Below are positions 59,438 through 64,000 of a stretch of DNA of 64,000 nt, piece by piece. Numbering within the stretch: position 1 is the first letter of the stretch; the number at the start of each line of letters is the position of its first letter. The position numbers and the translations under genes are program-made. Below the pieces are notes generated by a model. It saw only the letters and a list, made by a program, of their open reading frames with translations. It was not told the DNA's origin and did no database searches. The DNA lies in the NCBI GenBank assembly GCA_026545225.1, contig CM048849.1, forward strand, positions 57,927,836 through 57,991,835, written 5' to 3'. This DNA is from Cornus controversa. Its lineage: Eukaryota > Streptophyta > Magnoliopsida > Cornales > Cornaceae.

Positions 59438-60221
59438 CACGGTGATGTTGCCCTCTACGTAGAATCTCCGTCCGTCATCATCGTTCTAGATAACACATCA
59501 ATTTAGGTCTTTTCGTAGGAATTTTGATGGGGAAGAGTTGGAGAAGGAGAAAGAGAGGTTTTATGATTTGAAGAGTCTTGAAAGGGAGGAATTTAAGGCA
59601 CAGCACAGTTGGAGAACTTTGTTGTTAAATGTCGTGGCAGCTTCATAGTTTATTTCTTCGTTGTCTCCTATTCGATCTCACTGGTGGTATGCATAGATCA
59701 ATTCCACTTTCTTTCTTAAGCTGAGGATTGAAGATTATCAAATACATGCTAATTAGTGAGAACAAAATTTCTTAGCCTTAGAATTAGTACTACTTAAATA
59801 CATGTATATCTGACTTTGCCAAAACTGTCATAGCATGGTAATAAAGTTATGGTAGTGTAGAGGACTAGAGGATGCACTTTAAAATGTTTTAGGCCTCTCT
59901 TTCTAGTCTCTACAAACTGGTACAAGTTAGAAGGTGCACTCACTACACATGACAGATTCTATTGAAGTTAGTATACTAGTATTTTTCCAAATTTACATAA
60001 TAATATTTGTGCTAACCTGGATTTGCATTGTGACATCACTGCAGGGTTCAGCTCCAGATTGATTTCTCCGATTTTTCCTGTAATCCTCTTGAGCTTTCAA
60101 CTTGTGTTCGCTCCTCTGGGGTCCTGGCTTCAGGGTCGAACTCCCAGATTTGCCTACCAACAAAATTGTTGGTGCTATACAACCATGGTTCATGGCCTTC
60201 AGTAATCTTGAGCTTCCACAT
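59438..60221 (-). pseudogene. OSC copy D: scrambled fragments of exons 4, 2 and 1
   Basis: Three OSC pieces are recognisable on the minus strand: the first 48 nt of exon 4 (59438-59485, with its acceptor), the beginning of exon 2 (about 59632-59720, with a 4-nt insertion near 59674), and exon 1 (60017-60221). Exon 1 has the 2-nt frameshift shared with copy C. A plus-strand fragment of the coiled-coil gene (59527-59632) sits between the exon-4 and exon-2 pieces where exon 3 and introns should be. The remaining exons are absent. Confidence 0.88.
59527..59632 (+). pseudogene. Remnant of coiled-coil gene exon 3 (inside OSC copy D)
   Basis: Shares the GAAGAGTTGGAGAAGGAGAA and GGAGGAATTTAAGGCAC stretches with exon 3 of the coiled-coil gene and, with the 45.2-kb remnant, the derived CACAGTTGGAGAACTTTG join. 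It stops abruptly at an OSC exon-2 fragment, so the junction is a rearrangement point. Confidence 0.82.
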
Positions 60222-60534
60222 TGCGTCTTTAATTTAGCCAAGTAGGACCAAATTATCTGGTAGACATCAGCAGTTACATAAATCAAATTAGACGACAGGT
60301 ATACATAATATTAGATGCACTCAAAATTATTGTTTTTGGTGAACCATTTGGTGTGCTCACTGGAAATATTTTGTATAAATGTCAAATAAATTGTTTCAGA
60401 TCTCTAAACAAAGCAACTAAAATTGTTCTGAGAATTACACTCTATATGGTACGGGATGATATTAGATACCATTGAAATTAGTAATGTTATTGCCTATGGG
60501 TCGACTTTTTATTGGTGCAAACTCAAATTCTTCA

Positions 60535-60712
60535 TCATAATCAATGTCATCCTTGCCCTTTTTTTTATCCGAATTAATAGGGTTGGTTACATGAATTCTT
60601 TTTCTCCTATTCTATTCTATTATATATCATATCTCCTCGAATATTTAATATTTTAAAATTATTTTTAATTACTTCATTCTATGTTAGTTTTGGCCGTCCT
60701 TCCTTTCTCTCA
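60535..60712 (-). mobile_element. RTE-type LINE 3' end, shared by duplication
   Basis: Same 3' terminal sequence as 37310-37470; the coding part has been deleted here. It is a duplicated relic, not an independent insertion. Confidence 0.8.
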
Positions 60713-61330
60713 TCTTCTCTTCTTTATAAACAAACTCTAAAGCAATAAAAACTTATATATATATATATAGATGATAAAAAGAAAAAGAAAAGAATCGAAA
60801 AAAAAATGGTGTGTTCATTGTTTGCATTCAAATTGGACATTTGGTCCTAAGGGGGTGGGAAGACACAAGGTCATAAGGCCGTGGGAAGACAAAAGGAAGG
60901 ATTTTAGAACCGTTGTCAAGAAAAGAATTACAAATCCACTATAACCGACCCATGACACCGCATTGATCGTATCTTGAGAATCTTCATGTCAGGACCGTCT
61001 CCATTGAAACCCGAAATCTCTACCATGACTGATCGCCAGGCGGCCTATCTCACTTACTTTTGTCAATACAACGTATGTTCTCTGTTGGACAAGATAGATT
61101 GAATAACAGTGCACTCAAATACCTGAGTTTTAAGTTGTCACGTCAAGCATGACGTTTTCCTCTCATGCGACTCGGCAGTTCGAACGCCCCTATCCATGTC
61201 ATTTTTAACATTTATTCTTACGTGAGCAATTATGAACTATTAACAGATTTCATTCCACTTGTCCACGTCAAGTATCATCCATTGGTTGATCTTGCTCAGC
61301 TCTTACTATAAATAGAATTCATTTATGTCT

Positions 61331-62154
61331 GGGCCAGCCCTGAGATTCCAAAAAATTTGAGAGGCCCTAGGCGGACTTTTAAATGGGGGCCCTTTATACA
61401 TAAAGTTTCATATGCGCATAAATTTTATAGGAGTACAAAATTCTTATCAAAATGAGATAATAAGCACATAAAATATATTAATGTTGAAAATAAAAAAAAT
61501 TCTGGTGTTGGTACTTTATAAATAGCACGATTCAATTCACATAAAAAAAATTAAAAGAAAATATTCAACACAACTTAGTCACAAAAATCAAATTTGAACT
61601 TCATATCAAAGTAAATGTGATCGTCTTGCATTTGAGTTGCAAAATTATCAATTAAAGTGAAGAAAGAAGAGGAAAAATGAGAGAAAACAACTTAATTGAT
61701 GCTAGCGTGAAGAAATAAGAAGAAAAATGAGAGAAAAATGTTGCTGCTGAGTGCTGGCACGAAGAAAGAAGAAGAAATGAGTTGTGACCTATGAGGAAAA
61801 AATAAGAAACAAAAAAAAAAAAAAAGAAGAAAATGTGCATAGAATAATTGAACCAGTAAAATTTGTTTTAAAAAAAATGAGGCCCAGTACCCTCTATCAG
61901 CAATAATTAGTAAAAATATTTTTTTTTAAAATGAGGCCTAGTAATTTTAGATGAGGCCCAGTAGTATTTTTTTTAAATGAGGCCCACTAGTATTTCTTTT
62001 AAAAGAGGCCCAATTAATATTTCTTTTAAAAGAGGTTCAGTAGTATTTTTTTTAAATAAGGCCTAATAGTACACGTTGGTTAAAAATTGGGGGCCCTCCA
62101 AATTTGGGAGCCCTAGGCGACCGCCTGGGCCGCCTAGGCCCAGGGCCGGCCCTG
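61331..62154. mobile_element. hAT-like non-autonomous element, about 824 bp
   Basis: Left end GGGCCAGCCCTGAGATTCC, right end ending CCCAGGGCCGGCCCTG. Copy C has the uninterrupted ATGTCTGAACAAATATCC (41861-41878), so the insertion is private to copy D; 3 bp (GAA) of the target are missing and no clean 8-bp duplication remains. Inner part has GAGGCCCAGTAGTATTTTT repeated about six times at 61875-62060. No transposase frame. Confidence 0.78.
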
Positions 62155-62722
62155 CAAATATCCTACACCAACACACCTGCATTACATACTTGCATCTTTT
62201 GGGCTCCAAACCTTCCATACTTGGTTTCTTTTCGAACTCACTTCAATAGTGTGGCTCTAGCTTATGTTATTGCACTTGCATATTTTCATTAGTGTAATCT
62301 TGTAGCTTTAATCTTTTTTTCATGTCTTTAATCAGCTTTCAATAGTGTAATCTTGCGATAGTGTGACCTTGTGACACTTATTTCTTCCCTTGTAATCCAA
62401 GCTTATGATTCATGGGCAAAGGCTCAGGCCACACCATGGTAGAATGTAACTAGGACCTACCTCTTGTGAGAAATTGTAACTAACTTTCATCTACTCTCTT
62501 AAAGTGAATGACGAGAAAATTACTTTTTGCTCAAGTTATTTGTGTTAATTTAACTCAACAGAGCCCTTCAAGTTAAGATTGAAGTGAACGAATTTGTGAG
62601 AAAGTCATTCTTGATCTCCACAATCGTCAAGTTGGATAAGGTCAACCAAACGGGCCACTCATGGCCCTCACACTCAGAAATATTTGCTCGACTCTAGTTA
62701 GCTTGGTTGAAACTCGCTCAGC

Positions 62723-63445
62723 TTTATTATTATAAAAAATAAAGAACAATAGAGAGAAGAGATGTTTATATTAGGTTTTTTTTTTTTTTTTACCTTAATA
62801 AAAAAAGGAGGAGTTTTTTTTTGGAGAAAAAAAATTAATATGCACAATTATTTAATGAAATTTTTTGATTTTTTTTTGTTTTCCGAAAATTAATTTTGAA
62901 ACTTTTTCCATTAGAAAGGGAGAGAATTTATGAAAATAAAACAATTTTTGAATAAATGAAAAACAAATTCGAATTTTTTTATTATTGTGCATATTTAGTT
63001 TTTTTCCCCATAATTTTTTTTCTAGAAAAAACTCATCTTTTTTTTATTAAGGTAAAGAAAAACTTAAAATAAAAAAATCCTTTATTTCTAATGGAAAATT
63101 TTTTGGAAACAATTTCCGGAAAACAAAAAAAAATTCAAAAATTTAATTATGTAATTGTGAATTTTTAGTTGTTTTTCCTTGAATTTTTTTTCGGGAAAAA
63201 AACTCCTTTTTTTTTTATTAAGGTAAAGAAAAACTTAATATAAAAAAACCCTTTCTTTCTAATGAAATTTTTTTTGGAAACAATATCCGGAAAACAAAAA
63301 AAAATAAAAAATTTTATTATGTAATTGTGATTTTTTAGTTGTTTTTCCCAGAAAAAACTTTTTTTTTATTAAGGTAAAAAAAACTTAATATAATAGAAAA
63401 AGAGAATATATGCAAAAGGGGGTAATTTGTTCACTTTTGCAAATG
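62723..63445. mobile_element. Foldback-like A/T-homopolymer element, duplicated copy
   Basis: Same unit and order as 43906-44712 but the left arm is cut off at TTATTATTATAAAAAATAAAG, where copy D jumps from sequence matching 42420 to sequence matching 43906. Confidence 0.65.
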
Positions 63446-63944
63446 TGAGGGTGTGATATGGTCCAAAATATATCATAGGTGGGTTTATTGCACCTTTTTA
63501 AAATCACATGGGGGTTTTGGACTCTTTTGCCTTACTAATTTATTATATAATGCAGTATATTATATTCTTGGTAGGAAAATGATATTTGGGCGCTATGGCA
63601 AGTCCAAATGTCTTGTCGAGCCCCTTGGATAGAAGGTATTGAGTGCATCGCCGTTGGTATGTCTATTCAATAAAAATACAGTATATTAACTTAATATTTT
63701 ATAAGTAGGCACGACCAATTTCATTGGTTGATTTAATAAAAATAAAGTATATTAACTTAGTTTTTATAAATAGGCAAGACCAATTTCATTTGATGCTGTA
63801 TTTTTATTGGGGGATACTAATAACATGGTATATTTGGCTTGCAGATAGTATTAGGGATGCAATTCATTGGAACCCACATGAGTCCCAATCCATTGCATCT
63901 AAGTAGGCCATCATTTCGGATGGGCCTTAGGCCCAAATAGCATT

Positions 63945-64000
63945 GGTCTGGTAGGAATTTTGATGTGGAAGATTTGGAGATAGGGATGACAACGAGTTGG
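63945..64000 (+). pseudogene. Start of a further coiled-coil exon 3 remnant at the window edge
   Basis: The last 56 bases repeat GGTAGGAATTTTGATGTGG and a GAAGATTTGGAGAT stretch, as found at the start of the remnant at 45.2 kb, and the preceding 1.2 kb also match the sequence before that remnant. Another OSC copy is therefore expected just beyond the right edge, but cannot be seen. Confidence 0.55.

Larger units (their letters stand above)
59735..64000. repeat. Segmental duplication block, right copy
   Basis: Right partner of 36506-45240. It lacks the PIF/Harbinger MITE, the hAT MITE and the 632-bp solo LTR of the left copy and has its own hAT-like insertion (61331-62154). It also lacks the promoter copy, which falls in the segment deleted between about 62715 and 62723. 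Confidence 0.9.

Noticed and set aside
1..64000. Complete triterpene gene cluster, viral insertions, tRNA or rRNA genes
   Set aside because: No P450, glycosyltransferase or acyltransferase exons, no viral coding domains and no tRNA or rRNA sequence could be recognised by reading; only OSC copies and the coiled-coil gene are supported.

Overview
The window is nuclear DNA of a flowering plant, most likely a woody or herbaceous eudicot; I cannot name the species. The evidence is AT-rich sequence, intron-rich genes with GT-AG borders, a plant-type oxidosqualene cyclase (OSC) gene, and many plant transposon families (L1- and RTE-type LINEs, gypsy-like LTRs, hAT, PIF/Harbinger and Mutator-like MITEs). 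Nothing bacterial, organellar or recognisably viral is seen. Gene density is very low: only two genes look intact in 64 kb.

Layout. 1-19.4 kb is repeat territory: a decayed L1-type LINE (about 2.2-6.2 kb, minus), a 30-bp minisatellite (7.2-7.5 kb), an 80-bp satellite-like array (8.1-9.8 kb), LTR fragments, a long-inverted-repeat element (14.6-15.5 kb), a small Mutator-like MITE (16.4 kb) and a Harbinger-type remnant (18.0-18.7 kb). At 19.5-21.4 kb lies a four-exon plus-strand gene for a 225-residue coiled-coil protein. At 23.6-28.8 kb, convergent with it, lies an intact 18-exon minus-strand OSC gene (761 residues; MWCYCR and DCTAE motifs), with a probable 5'-UTR exon and TATA box near 29.64-29.80 kb. 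OSCs cyclise 2,3-oxidosqualene to triterpene or sterol skeletons; the motifs suggest a beta-amyrin-synthase-like enzyme, but the product is not proven.

From 36.5 kb to the right edge the same locus recurs as broken tandem copies. Copy B (46.1-51.0 kb) is nearly full length but is a pseudogene with a 1-nt deletion, a 55-nt deletion in the MWCYC motif, a nonsense codon and a lost splice acceptor. Copies C (36.8 kb) and D (59.4-60.2 kb) keep only exon 1 and scraps, and share a 2-nt frameshift. Each unit is bordered by a remnant of exon 3 of the coiled-coil gene (45.2, 59.5 and probably 63.95 kb), and orphan copies of the OSC promoter/5'-UTR exon sit at 43.4 and 56.1 kb. The right edge appears to enter another unit.

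The duplicated blocks give empty paralogous sites for several transposons, so exact insertion borders and target-site duplications can be read: a hAT MITE (40857-41489, 8-bp TSD), a PIF/Harbinger MITE (42698-43346, TAA TSD), a solo LTR (40143-40774) and a hAT-like element (61331-62154). I see no other biosynthetic genes (no P450, glycosyltransferase or acyltransferase), so this is an OSC tandem array in decay rather than a visible complete gene cluster.
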